A stretch of DNA of 64,000 nucleotides from an uncultured Psychrobacter sp. (GCA_947489525.1 CANLDW010000002.1:434001-498000), one strand, 5' to 3'. Positions 43,672-52,470 are shown, counted from the stretch's first letter. Translations and numbers: made by a program. Notes: generated from the sequence alone by a model not told the origin.

Positions 43672-44202
43672 TAATTTGCAACTTACTAGATAGTTATAGA
43701 GTTTTGCTCTACCACTATAGCCCCAATAAGTTATGTCTTGCTCTATAAATAACCATTTAAGAGTAAGACATACCTCCTCAGGCGTTAGACGCCCTACTGG
43801 TAAATCAAGACTTCTCAAATCTTCGATTATTTGACTATCATTTTCACAATTATATATAGATACTATTTTTTCAGCCAATAAAGCATAAGCGGCTTCATCA
43901 TAGTTCTTCTTTTCTGTCAAATCTTCTATTATATGTTGATGAGAAGGACTTCTAGTTCGTCTAGTTCTTCCCTGAAAATAGACATCTCTGAACTTTATCC
44001 TGAAGTCCATTCCTTTATTCAATTGCGTTTGACGAGCAATGATTATATCTCTATTTTCACACTCTTCGACGATATATTCATATCGCTGAGATTCATTGAT
44101 ATTTCCTGGTAACTCATCTAAAAAAACGTTGATAACGAATCTACGTATCTCAGCTCTATTAAGACCGCTAGGTAAATCGAGTCTTTCAGTATGTAGCGCC
44201 AT
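43666..44202 (-). CDS. Unknown protein coupled to the R-M controller
   Basis: 178 residues from the ATG at 44202 (AAGGA 6 bases upstream; an ATG at 44208 is too close to it). I do not recognise the family. It is soluble and mixed charge, with an N-terminal AEIRRFVINVFLDELPG, a central basic patch FQGRTRRTRSPSHQH, acidic helices and the C-terminal LKWLFIEQDITYWGYSGRAKLY, which looks like a conserved motif. No PD-(D/E)xK, HNH or methylase motif is evident. The gene starts 9 bases after the controller stop, so it is translated with it. Its stop overlaps the stop of the endonuclease gene. A role in the restriction system is inferred from position. Confidence 0.8.
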   Translation of the reverse strand: MALHTERLDLPSGLNRAEIRRFVINVFLDELPGNINESQRYEYIVEECENRDIIIARQTQLNKGMDFRIKFRDVYFQGRTRRTRSPSHQHIIEDLTEKKNYDEAAYALLAEKIVSIYNCENDSQIIEDLRSLDLPVGRLTPEEVCLTLKWLFIEQDITYWGYSGRAKLYNYLVSCKLL

Positions 44203-44211
44203 AACCATTCC

Positions 44212-44424
44212 TTATATATTAAATAACTCCGATAAACTCATGTCAAATGCACTTGCGAATAACTCTATATTTGTAAGTCTCAAATCACGCTCACCACGCT
44301 CTACCATGCCAATATAGTTGTAGTGAAATCCTGTTATTACAGCTAACTGTTTTTGAGTGAGCTTGCGTCCTTTTCGTAGTGTTCTGATACGCTGCCCAAA
44401 CTTAATTAAAACCGAACTTTCCAT
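44212..44424 (-). CDS. Xre-type helix-turn-helix controller of the R-M system
   Basis: 70 residues, the size of R-M controller (C) proteins. A single HTH: GQRIRTLRKGRKLTQKQLA, TGFHYNYIGMVERGERDLRLTNIELFASAFDMSLSELF. The ATG at 44424 is used because AAAGGTG lies 8 bases upstream; a TTG two codons earlier is not needed. Transcribed away from the 82-residue gene at 44515, with the unknown 178-residue gene downstream. C proteins usually bind their own promoter and delay nuclease expression after entry; here the controlled partner is unusual. Confidence 0.88.
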   Translation of the reverse strand: MESSVLIKFGQRIRTLRKGRKLTQKQLAVITGFHYNYIGMVERGERDLRLTNIELFASAFDMSLSELFNI

Positions 44425-44457
44425 TTGCAATCACCTTTAAAACTATGTACTATGAAA

Positions 44458-44474
44458 AACACACAATAAGTGTT
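44458..44474. promoter_or_regulatory. Possible controller operator
   Basis: AACACACAATAAGTGTT: inverted AACAC / GTGTT around an AT-rich centre, in the 90-base gap between the controller gene and the divergent small gene. The symmetry is short, so this is tentative. Confidence 0.3.
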
Positions 44475-44514
44475 ATTTCGATATTTTCTAGAGTAAGCTA
44501 TATAGGACAATGCT

Positions 44515-44763
44515 ATGATAAGCATCGACAATATTACTATTAATATAAATACTCCCTTACCTGTATCAGATGACTTGTTAAAAACCCAAAGTCCAATAAT
44601 TGTTAGAGATGAACTAACCAATATGCTACGTATTATTAGTAAAGATTCTCGGTTTGTTGGACAAACTATTATTATTCCTAGTGAATGCGAACAGTACGGT
44701 TTTATAGAAGGTGAGTTTGACTTACCTACAATGCTTTACTTCTTAGCCGATATGTTGGAGTAA
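44515..44763 (+). CDS. Small unknown protein upstream of the second methylase
   Basis: 82 residues, acidic, no recognised domain. Predicted mixed alpha/beta: ISIDNITININTPLP, then RDELTNMLRIISKD, TIIIPSECEQYGF and LPTMLYFLADMLE. ATG at 44515 has a weak ribosome site (AGGACAATGCT). Its stop is 2 bases before the second methylase start, so the two are translationally linked. It could be a small regulator or partner of the methylase; nothing in the sequence decides. Confidence 0.6.
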   Translation: MISIDNITININTPLPVSDDLLKTQSPIIVRDELTNMLRIISKDSRFVGQTIIIPSECEQYGFIEGEFDLPTMLYFLADMLE

Positions 44764-44765
44764 AT

Positions 44766-45596
44766 ATGTCAGATAATTTATTTTTTCATAGTGAACAAGC
44801 CGATTTTAGTCTAATGAAAGGTAACTGCTTAACACTTATCCCGAAAATAGAGAAAAGTATAGATATGGTTTTTGCTGATCCGCCATACTTCCTATCTAAT
44901 GACGGTCTCACAGTAAAAAATGGTAAAGTCCAATCCGTAAATAAAGGCAAATGGGATAAGCTGATCAGTGACGATGATGCCTACGCTTTTACTATTGAAT
45001 GGCTGTCAGCAGTACGTGAAAAAATGGCGGACAATGCCACGATTTGGGTTAGCGGTACGCATCATAATATATTTACTCTAGGTCGCATTCTACCCCAGTT
45101 GGGTTTTAAAATACTTAACGTTATCACGTGGGAGAAAACCAATCCACCACCTAATTTCTCTTGCCGGTTTTTTACTCATTCAACGGAGTTCATCATTTGG
45201 GCGCGTAAACATCCTAAAGTTCCGCATCATTACGACTACGATTTAATGAAAAAGCTAAACGGTGACAAGCAAATGAAAGATGTTTGGCGTTTACCTGCAA
45301 TCGCTAAGTGGGAAAAGACTTGTGGCAAACATCCTACGCAGAAACCTTTAGCACTGCTAGCACAAATTATTTTAGCTTCTACTAAGAAAAATGCTGTCAT
45401 ACTCGATCCGTTTGCAGGATCTTCAACGACGGGCATCGCAAGTAATGTGTTAGGGAGAAATTTTATTGGTATTGACCAAGAGCTTGAATATTTACAGCTG
45501 AGCCAAGCTCGTTATGAAGACTTGCAAAATGAAGGTAGGAAAGAGTTTTTTAAGCAACACTTTTACCGTTTGCTTAAGAAGGAAAGCGTCTCGTAA
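44766..45596 (+). CDS. Second DNA adenine methyltransferase, DpnA type
   Basis: 276 residues with the beta-group order: DPPY first (MVFADPPYFLSNDG, about 34-47) and the SAM motif later (ILDPFAGSSTTGIAS, 212-226). This is closest in outline to DpnA, the second DpnII-system methylase, which can also modify single-stranded GATC and helps protect incoming DNA. HPTQKPLALLAQIIL is also typical. The stop codon directly abuts the stop codon of pabC on the other strand, with no intervening base. Confidence 0.92.
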   Translation: MSDNLFFHSEQADFSLMKGNCLTLIPKIEKSIDMVFADPPYFLSNDGLTVKNGKVQSVNKGKWDKLISDDDAYAFTIEWLSAVREKMADNATIWVSGTHHNIFTLGRILPQLGFKILNVITWEKTNPPPNFSCRFFTHSTEFIIWARKHPKVPHHYDYDLMKKLNGDKQMKDVWRLPAIAKWEKTCGKHPTQKPLALLAQIILASTKKNAVILDPFAGSSTTGIASNVLGRNFIGIDQELEYLQLSQARYEDLQNEGRKEFFKQHFYRLLKKESVS

Positions 45597-46574
45597 CTAA
45601 TCCATCTCCACCACCGCCCCCGATAACAACCTTAAAGCAGTAATAGGCATCACCCCGCGCACCGCATTACAAAAGAACATCTGGCTAATCTTTGGCAAGT
45701 CTTTATCCTCAAGAGCACGCAGGATAACCGGATTGTCGGTTTGAGATAAGCTATCGATAATGACTTGACGCATGACGCCCGCGACCCCTGACTCAGTCAT
45801 AGGCGGGGTGAACCACTGACCTTTAGTAAGATAATGAGTTGAATAATCAGCAGTAGGGGTAGTAGCATGATGACTTTGCGTATGGTCATCGTTGTGTAAG
45901 GGGGCTAATTGATAAAAAACATTGCTCATTGTGCCCTCCACCCAAGAGCCACTCATATCACGTACGAGTCCCTCACCTATAGATGCAGTGCCATTTGCGT
46001 CCTGCGCTTTATAGCGTTGTAGCTCGCCGCTTGCCAACACGCTATCGAGACGGTTGAGGCTTTTGAGTCCAGCTAGAGGGGGCGGCAGACATGCCAGCAT
46101 GGATGTCAAACAAACTGCGATTGTGCTTGGTTGTAGTAGTAGCCTTTGCTGAGTCGGTAGCGTTAATGGCGCAGCTTCGGTGATAAATGCTGGCGTAGAT
46201 TGCAGCCAAATATCACAGGTACGGCCTAAGTCTGTCGGTGCAAAGCCATAGCCGCGCAGCGCTTGCGCCTTACGCGTTATAACCAGCTTGAGTATGCCTT
46301 GTCCAAGCGCGCGCGCCTGCGTTTGTATAGCTAACGAGAGCGCCTGAATATTGATATCGAGCTGTAGCGCCTTGGCATGCGATTGCAAACGCTGCTTGTG
46401 GTAGTCAAGCCATAACACGCTGCCATCCGTGACGCCCATCGTGGTAAAGAACCCATCAGCGTAGCTCAGTCCTCGATTATCAAGAGGTAGCGCTGTAGTG
46501 TCTATTGCTACAAAGTCGGCGTCTTTAGCATAAAAGTACTGCCAGTGGCTTGTACTCGTATCTGCCCTCACCAC
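45597..46574 (-). CDS. pabC: Aminodeoxychorismate lyase
   Basis: PLP fold-type IV enzyme that releases pyruvate from aminodeoxychorismate to give p-aminobenzoate for folate. 325 residues, longer than E. coli PabC (269). Seen: NRGLSYADGFFTTMGVTDG, LDYHKQRLQSHAKAL, the ILKLVITRKAQALRGYGF segment, SLNRLDSVLA and TESGVAGVMRQVII near the phosphate site. The lysine position could not be fixed with certainty. The start is GTG at 46574, which overlaps the stop of the upstream lipoprotein gene by one base (TAGTG), so translation is probably coupled. Confidence 0.88.
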   Translation of the reverse strand: MVRADTSTSHWQYFYAKDADFVAIDTTALPLDNRGLSYADGFFTTMGVTDGSVLWLDYHKQRLQSHAKALQLDINIQALSLAIQTQARALGQGILKLVITRKAQALRGYGFAPTDLGRTCDIWLQSTPAFITEAAPLTLPTQQRLLLQPSTIAVCLTSMLACLPPPLAGLKSLNRLDSVLASGELQRYKAQDANGTASIGEGLVRDMSGSWVEGTMSNVFYQLAPLHNDDHTQSHHATTPTADYSTHYLTKGQWFTPPMTESGVAGVMRQVIIDSLSQTDNPVILRALEDKDLPKISQMFFCNAVRGVMPITALRLLSGAVVEMD

Positions 46575-47242
46575 TAGCTAGTCGTTACTGAGGCAGCAGA
46601 CTTATTAAGTACGAGCATACAGCTATAAAACTCACACTTCGCCAGCTCGACCTGTTGCCCACCGATGACTTTGTTTTTGATGATTTGACCGCTTAGCATA
46701 TTGGCGAGTAATTGACGTCCCTCGTCGCCCATAAGCTGTTGCACGAGCTGATATGACTTTTTGGCGTGTGCCTCGCTTAGCGCTTTTTCTTCATCGGAAT
46801 CAGCTGGATTGGCATAGTACCAGCCAAGCTCTAGATATCTATCAGAGTCGATGAGATCTAAATAAGGCGAATCATTATCCATAAAACGATATTTCGATGC
46901 CGGGTTACTCGCGTAATCGAGGCTGTTCTCATCAGTGCTCTCCACCTGACCGAAAGTCGCTTTGATAGCATCAATCTCATTGATATCAAGCGGCTCTACA
47001 TCATCGACATTCCATGCTGCGATATTATAGTCGACAGGGGCTTGCTCGATATTAGGGCTAGCGAGACTGGCATTTTGATCTTGTGCAGTAGCACTATCGC
47101 TGACCGTTTGTTCAGGGTTATCAGAGACGACACTTGTGTCCTCATCAGCCTGACTACAGCCAATAAGTAAAGCGCTTGTAGTCATCAAAGTACCGATCAT
47201 AAGGGTCTGTAATGTATTATTCCACATGGGTAATGTACTCAT
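46574..47242 (-). CDS. Lipoprotein of unknown function
   Basis: 222 residues with a lipoprotein signal peptide ending SALLIGC. The lead is 29 residues, followed by an acidic low-complexity segment (DEDTSVVSDNPEQTVSDSATAQDQN) and a small globular part with YLELGWYYANPADSDEEKALSEAHAKKSYQL, ending KCEFYSCMLVLNKS. I do not recognise the family. It is upstream of, and overlaps, pabC. Confidence 0.8.
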   Translation of the reverse strand: MSTLPMWNNTLQTLMIGTLMTTSALLIGCSQADEDTSVVSDNPEQTVSDSATAQDQNASLASPNIEQAPVDYNIAAWNVDDVEPLDINEIDAIKATFGQVESTDENSLDYASNPASKYRFMDNDSPYLDLIDSDRYLELGWYYANPADSDEEKALSEAHAKKSYQLVQQLMGDEGRQLLANMLSGQIIKNKVIGGQQVELAKCEFYSCMLVLNKSAASVTTS

Positions 47243-47685
47243 ACTTTTGGATGTATTTAAATGGTATTAACGCCCTAACATACTAGTAGACAAGCTGTTG
47301 GCGACCAGAAAGTGTGGATCATTCTAAACACGTCGGTGGTCATTAAAAGGAGCAGATAGCTTTTAAGGATAGAAAGCTAAAGATAGGACGTAAACGTCTC
47401 GTTTAGAGCTGTAGTTACCTATCTTGTCTCTTAAATCTCTACCTCTCTCTCAAACCGTTCCTACATTTACGCCCTACAGTTTAACCAACTGCTCGCTTAA
47501 TGACTAGCCTTTAGGTTACGCCAAGCGCTCATCGCCGCTACAGATTTGTTAAAAACCTTGTTGCTAGAGTAAGATAATGTCTTGGATAAGATAAGCAGCT
47601 CCGCACTGATGCCAATATTGTGCTATCGCTATGGTAGCGGACTGACTATAATTGCTCTATCTTTGTACGCCTTTTAGGACTTGTA
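47243..47685. other. Intergenic region upstream of aroE
   Basis: About 440 bases without a gene. A TATAAT at 47647-47652 lies 34 bases before the aroE start but has no good -35. No repeats or hairpins of note. Confidence 0.5.
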
Positions 47686-48522
47686 ATGACTCAGCACTTT
47701 ATTGTAATTGGCAATCCCATCAGCCACAGTCAATCACCAACGATCCATCAGGTATTTGCCGAGCAAGTGGGTATCGATATCAGCTATCAGCGCCAATACT
47801 GCCCTGATGATGATGCCAGCTTTGGCGCTGTTGTTGAGGCGTTCTTTAATGGCGGCGGTATCGGTGCCAACGTCACTGTGCCCTTTAAACAAAGTGCCTA
47901 TACCTACTGTCAAACGCAAGGAGGCTTATCTGAGCACGCGCGCGTGGCAGGCGCGGTCAATACTTTGCTGCTAAAGAACAGTACCTTGTACGGCGATAAT
48001 ACAGATGGTCAAGGCTTGGTCAACCATATGATAAGCTTAGGCTGGACATTGACAGATGCGCGCGTCGCTATCATTGGCGCAGGCGGCGCGGCGCGCGGGG
48101 TGATACTGCCGCTCATTGAGGCGGGTATCGGCGCGCTAACCCTTAGCAATCGTACGCTCAGCCGAGCGCAAACGCTAGTCACTGAGCTGAGTGCCGCCAG
48201 TCCCCTTGTAGCGCAGCATACTATTGCGACCCGTACGACCAACGAGCTGACAGGTGAGTTTGATATTGTTATCAACGCCACCTCCATCGGGCTGAGCGAT
48301 GCTACCTTGCCGCTATCCGATACGCTCCGCACGCATTTTGCTTACGATATGATGTACGGGCGCCCGCTTAATTTTTTACAGCACTTTGCCGCGCGCGGCG
48401 CGCGGGTATCAGACGGCTATGGTATGCTAATCAATCAAGCCGCGCTTAGCTTTGCGCGCTGGACTGGACAGGCAGTTAACGTCGAACGAGCGACTGACAC
48501 ACTGCTACAGGACGCTAAGTAG
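47686..48522 (+). CDS. aroE: Shikimate dehydrogenase
   Basis: NADPH reduction of 3-dehydroshikimate. 278 residues: GNPISHSQSPTIHQ (substrate serine pair), GANVTVPFKQSAY with the catalytic lysine, NTDGQGL with the catalytic aspartate, the NADP loop IGAGGAARGVILPL, SNRTLSRAQTL and the C-terminal DGYGMLINQAALSF. ATG at 47686 follows TTTTAGGACTTGTA. Single gene, convergent with the FUSC gene. Confidence 0.97.
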   Translation: MTQHFIVIGNPISHSQSPTIHQVFAEQVGIDISYQRQYCPDDDASFGAVVEAFFNGGGIGANVTVPFKQSAYTYCQTQGGLSEHARVAGAVNTLLLKNSTLYGDNTDGQGLVNHMISLGWTLTDARVAIIGAGGAARGVILPLIEAGIGALTLSNRTLSRAQTLVTELSAASPLVAQHTIATRTTNELTGEFDIVINATSIGLSDATLPLSDTLRTHFAYDMMYGRPLNFLQHFAARGARVSDGYGMLINQAALSFARWTGQAVNVERATDTLLQDAK

Positions 48523-48598
48523 TACGCTGTGCAAAGTAGCGCCTTTTATCTAAGTCAAGCTCACATTATCTGACGCTATAAAGTGTTGTTTGATAGCG

Positions 48599-49723
48599 TT
48601 AGGTCTGCGAGCTAAATCGCTTAAGTATGCTTTGTTCTAGTCGTCTTAACGGCTTACGTATCACTGCTGCACGCATAGTGAGACCGCCGCCTAGCGCAAC
48701 CGCGCAGCCAAGGGCGGTATCGAGCATACGCGCCTCAATTACGGCACGGGTCGTCGTCTGATCTAGGGGCATGCTAACCCCATATTCAGCGATAACGATC
48801 GTCAGCGGCGTAATAAATACCACTGCTAAGCCATAGTGCCTGTCAACTAGCGACTCAATACCCAGCATCAGCAGCAGTATAGCGATGGCAACACCCCAAC
48901 CTGATATCCCCCATGACAATAGCCAACTGGCAACGCCCATACCCACTAGTGTACCCAAAAATCGATGTAACTGTTTGACCCATATCGTGCGTAGGTGCAT
49001 ACCTTGAATGAGGATAAAACAGCTGACTGCTGCCCAATATGGATAAGGCATATCCAGTACGACGGCGAGCAGTAGCGCCACACTGACAAAGCTTGCGACG
49101 ATTATGCTGTCGCTGATGGTGTCAGACTCATAATAAAACGTAGGGACGGTAGAGGCAGGAGAAGTCAGCAGTAAAAATAGCGAATACAATAGTGCCACTA
49201 CCATAGCAAATACACTGCCTAAGACCACAAGTCCTGTCGCCGCTAGCACTTGCGTCATAGTTACCGGGATAAACAAAGCGATAGCGCCTGCCATCACGAC
49301 AAACAATCCAGCTGGCGGTGGCTGGCGATAATAACGACTCAAAATCACCACCCCAAAACTCATCACGGTAAATACAGGTAATCTGAGTGCCGATATTTGC
49401 TGCGCGATCAGACCGAGGGCGAAACACAGCGCCATGGCAAAGCCCCACGTCATAACCGTCACCATGCGATACGGTAGCGCGCCTGCCAAGGGCAAGTTGA
49501 GAATGATCATTGCTCCTAGTGAGGCCTTGATACCGGATGCGACGTCGCCAAAATAGACACCTACAAAGACTGGAAAACTTATCGCTATAGCCGCAATAAT
49601 AGGCAGATGCCACGGTCTTTTGCTTTTGTTTATCTTAGTGAGATGAGCAAACTCTCTACGAAGTACAGTTTTTAGCTGCTGAATACGCCTTTGCTGCTCT
49701 AATTTGTGATCAAATTTACTCAT
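48599..49723 (-). CDS. FUSC-family inner-membrane protein
   Basis: 374 residues from the ATG at 49723; a TTG five codons upstream is not needed. A charged N-terminus is followed by two blocks of about five membrane helices (SFPVFVGVYFGDVASGIKASL, GALPYRMVTVMTWGFAMALC; then YWAAVSCFILIQGMHLRTIWVKQLHRFLGTLVGMG), the pattern of FUSC / aromatic acid exporter (YccS, AaeB) N-terminal domains. The W-x(n)-R-x-x-G-T-x-x-G motif is clear. There is no adjacent membrane-fusion protein. Substrate unknown. Confidence 0.85.
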   Translation of the reverse strand: MSKFDHKLEQQRRIQQLKTVLRREFAHLTKINKSKRPWHLPIIAAIAISFPVFVGVYFGDVASGIKASLGAMIILNLPLAGALPYRMVTVMTWGFAMALCFALGLIAQQISALRLPVFTVMSFGVVILSRYYRQPPPAGLFVVMAGAIALFIPVTMTQVLAATGLVVLGSVFAMVVALLYSLFLLLTSPASTVPTFYYESDTISDSIIVASFVSVALLLAVVLDMPYPYWAAVSCFILIQGMHLRTIWVKQLHRFLGTLVGMGVASWLLSWGISGWGVAIAILLLMLGIESLVDRHYGLAVVFITPLTIVIAEYGVSMPLDQTTTRAVIEARMLDTALGCAVALGGGLTMRAAVIRKPLRRLEQSILKRFSSQT

Positions 49724-50067
49724 AAAAAGAACATCCAATAATAACTTAATTTAATGTTTCGGTATTTAATTGATGAATATTAGTTATTAGTTATATATTT
49801 ATGACTATATAAGCCTTATACTAGGTGCGCCTAGCGGTAGCTTGATTTTTTATTTGTTTTCAATACTGATAAACTATTTAATAGCGCTACTTTAAGAGCC
49901 TTATGTGCTCGGTATATGTGGCTATATACAAGAATTAAGGATGTAAATAGCCCAATAGATGATACCGTGTCTTGCGCTAAGCTTGGGTAGTGCGGCTGAT
50001 CGCTTAAACAAACAATAGCTGATTTAATAGTTTTTTTATTGATGATGCAAATCCAAAGAGACTGACT
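49724..50067. other. Divergent intergenic region FUSC / acyl-CoA dehydrogenase
   Basis: About 340 AT-rich bases holding the two promoters, neither of which I can place with confidence. No ORF, repeat or strong hairpin seen. Confidence 0.5.
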
Positions 50068-51888
50068 ATGTTAACTTACAAAGCGCCTTTACGTGATATC
50101 AAGTTTTTGATAAATGACGTGTTTGACTTTCAAACGCACTATAAAAGCTTAGACAACGGCGAAAATGCCGATCCTGAAACGGTCGATATGATCTTACAAG
50201 GTATGGCAGATTTTGCTGAAAATGTTCTTGCGCCCATCTATCAGCCTGCTGACGAAGAAGGCTGTCATTTTGATAATGGCGTTGTAACCACGCCTAAAGG
50301 CTTTAAAGAAGCCTATCAGCAGTTCGTTGATGGCGGCTGGCAAGGTATCTCTTACCCTGAAGAGTACGGCGGTATGAACCTGCCGATGTCTATTAATTTG
50401 ATCAAAGCTGAGATGATCGGTACGGCTAACTGGCCGTGGGCGATGTATCCAGGCCTATCAACGGGCTGTATCAATACTATTATGCAGTACGGTACAGATG
50501 AGCAAAAAGAGACGTATTTGCATAAGCTCGTTGAAGGATCATGGGCAGGTACTATGTGCTTGACTGAGCCGCAGTGTGGTACTGATTTGGGACAAGTCAA
50601 GTCAAAAGCCATCCCGCAAGAAGACGGCACATACAAGCTTAGCGGTACTAAAATCTTTATCTCAAGCGGTGAGCACGACTTAACCGAAAACATCGTCCAT
50701 ATCGTATTAGCGCGCTTGCCGGACGCACCAGAGGGCACACGCGGTATCTCACTCTTTATCGTGCCAAAGTTCTTACCAAACGATCAGGGCGAAGCGGGCG
50801 AGCGTAATGGCGTGACTTGTGGTTCAATTGAGCACAAAATGGGTATCAGCTCATCAGCGACTTGTGTGCTTAACTTTGACGGCGCAACAGGCTACCTCAT
50901 CGGTGAGCCGAACAAAGGTCTAAAAGCCATGTTCACCTTTATGAACACCGCCCGTATCGGTACGGGTATCGAAGGTCTTGCTCATACTGAATTGTCATTC
51001 CAAAACGCGCTACCCTATGCCAAAGAGCGCCGTTCTATGCGCGCGCTATCTGGTACAAAAGATCCTGAAAAAGTTGCCGATGCGATCATCCATCATGCCG
51101 ATGTACGCCGTATGCTGCTTACGCAAAAAGCCTTTGCTGAAGGCGGTCGCTCTATGATTTATCACTCGGCACGCTATGCGGACAAAATGTCACAAGGCGT
51201 TGCTAATGATGATGAGGCTGAGTTTGAGAAGTGGGATGATAAGTTAGGCTTCTACACGCCTATCCTAAAAGGTTTCTTAACTGAGCTGGGTATTGAGGCG
51301 GCTAAGCACGGTCAGCAAGTCTACGGTGGTCACGGCTATATCAAAGAGTGGGGCATGGAGCTGATCGCTCGTGATGCTCGTATCGCAACGATGTACGAAG
51401 GGACAACTGGCGTACAAGCACTCGATCTATTAGGTCGTAAAGTGATCATGCAGTCCAAAGGTAAAATCATCCGTGATTACACTTCAAGCATTATGAAATG
51501 GTGTAGCGAGTACGCGCTTGATAAAGACATGCGTAAGTTCGTTTGGGCCCTGACTAAACTATGTGCTGAGTGGAATACACTAACCGTACGTCTCATGCTT
51601 ATGGCACGTAAAGACCGCGAAATCATCTCAGCGGCGTCAGATGATTACCTTATGTATTCAGGCTATGTCATGATGGGCTACCACTGGGCACGTATGGCGG
51701 CTGTCGCTTATGACAAGCTTAAAAACGGCGGCACAGAAGCACCTGAATTTTATGAAGCTAAGATTCAAACCGCTGAATTTTACTTTGACAAGATATTGCC
51801 CCGTACTTCAGGTCACGCCGAGTCTATGGTTGCACCAAGTGAGAGCATGACGTCAATGGATATCGAGAACTTCTCATTCTTAGACTAA
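50068..51888 (+). CDS. Acyl-CoA dehydrogenase, DmdC/FadE5-like long form
   Basis: 606 residues: an N-terminal helix typical of the long group (MLTYKAPLRDIKFLINDVFDF), the flavin domain (MCLTEPQCGTDLGQVKSKA, TKIFISSGEHDLTENIVH), the C-terminal helical domain (QQVYGGHGYIKEWGMELIARDARIATMYEGTTGVQALDLLGRK) and an extra ACDH C-terminal domain. The MYEGTTG segment is where the catalytic glutamate lies in the family. The substrate may be a medium- or long-chain acyl-CoA; 3-methylmercaptopropionyl-CoA cannot be excluded. Single gene with its own terminator. ATG at 50068 follows AAAGAGACTGACT. Confidence 0.93.
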   Translation: MLTYKAPLRDIKFLINDVFDFQTHYKSLDNGENADPETVDMILQGMADFAENVLAPIYQPADEEGCHFDNGVVTTPKGFKEAYQQFVDGGWQGISYPEEYGGMNLPMSINLIKAEMIGTANWPWAMYPGLSTGCINTIMQYGTDEQKETYLHKLVEGSWAGTMCLTEPQCGTDLGQVKSKAIPQEDGTYKLSGTKIFISSGEHDLTENIVHIVLARLPDAPEGTRGISLFIVPKFLPNDQGEAGERNGVTCGSIEHKMGISSSATCVLNFDGATGYLIGEPNKGLKAMFTFMNTARIGTGIEGLAHTELSFQNALPYAKERRSMRALSGTKDPEKVADAIIHHADVRRMLLTQKAFAEGGRSMIYHSARYADKMSQGVANDDEAEFEKWDDKLGFYTPILKGFLTELGIEAAKHGQQVYGGHGYIKEWGMELIARDARIATMYEGTTGVQALDLLGRKVIMQSKGKIIRDYTSSIMKWCSEYALDKDMRKFVWALTKLCAEWNTLTVRLMLMARKDREIISAASDDYLMYSGYVMMGYHWARMAAVAYDKLKNGGTEAPEFYEAKIQTAEFYFDKILPRTSGHAESMVAPSESMTSMDIENFSFLD

Positions 51889-51932
51889 TCTCTATATAGA
51901 AAAACTAAGTATTTAAAGTAGTATTTGTAGAA

Positions 51933-51961
51933 GAAGCGCCTATGTATTAGGCGCTTTTTTT
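51933..51961 (+). terminator. Terminator after the acyl-CoA dehydrogenase
   Basis: AAGCGCCTA and TAGGCGCTT stem with a TTTTTT tail. Confidence 0.8.
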
Positions 51962-52016
51962 ATGCCGATTAAAAGCTCACCTATTCATAGTCGTGCACTT
52001 ATTCATAGTCGCTCGC

Positions 52017-52391
52017 TTAGTCGCCCAGTATTTTTTTGTGGTAGACCGCGCTAATCTCCTCGACCTCAACAGCTATCTGCACAGTGGTACGCTCCGATTG
52101 TACCGTGCTCAGCTCTCTATCTATCACGGTTACGATAATCTCAGCCAGTCGATTACGCTCGGTAATATCTCGCCCCATCATCAGCTTTAAGTGCGCGTAT
52201 ATAAAGCCATAAGTCTGCTCATCATCGTCTACGCCCACCAAAAACCGATCTAGCGGAATAATACGTGCTTTGATATCCGTGGGCTTTGCAAAGTGACCAC
52301 TATTCCACAAGGCGCTATTTAACGCTTTGAGTAGAGACGCCTCAGAAGGGACTTCCACGTTTGGCGTCATTTGTATGGTTAGGTGCGGCAT
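52017..52391 (-). CDS. 5-carboxymethyl-2-hydroxymuconate isomerase-like tautomerase
   Basis: 124 residues from the ATG at 52391 (AAGGATAACTATT upstream). The frame is open further upstream but that part overlaps ybaK. The mature protein would begin with Pro2 (MPHLTIQMTP), the catalytic base of the tautomerase superfamily, and has the HpaF/CHMI pattern: SLLKALNSALWNSGHF, DIKARIIPLDRFLVG, FIYAHLKLMMGRD and RTTVQIAVEVEEI. The other hpa genes for homoprotocatechuate breakdown are not in the window, so its substrate here is unclear. It lies 79 bases downstream of ybaK. Confidence 0.88.
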   Translation of the reverse strand: MPHLTIQMTPNVEVPSEASLLKALNSALWNSGHFAKPTDIKARIIPLDRFLVGVDDDEQTYGFIYAHLKLMMGRDITERNRLAEIIVTVIDRELSTVQSERTTVQIAVEVEEISAVYHKKILGD

Positions 52392-52470
52392 AATAGTTAT
52401 CCTTATAAAAAAAACGCGTAAGAAAAATAAAGTAAAAAATAGCGCAAACACAGCGCGCTGCTGCTTATGA

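Larger units (their letters stand above)
41881..45596. mobile_element. DpnII-type restriction-modification cassette (genomic insertion)
   Basis: Six genes inserted between mltG and pabC, both of which run on the minus strand and are usually adjacent. The cassette is visibly poorer in GC (for example 20 of 60 at 42781-42840 against roughly 31 of 60 at 45961-46020). It ends exactly at the pabC stop codon. No flanking repeats, integrase or tRNA site were seen. Confidence 0.85.

Noticed and set aside
44406-44621. Minus-strand ORF overlapping the controller start and the 82-residue gene
   Set aside because: It runs antisense to the small gene and out of frame with the controller; no start signal.
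48560-48600. Possible terminator between aroE and the FUSC gene
   Set aside because: ACGCTAT / ATAGCGT stem has a long loop and no T-tract.
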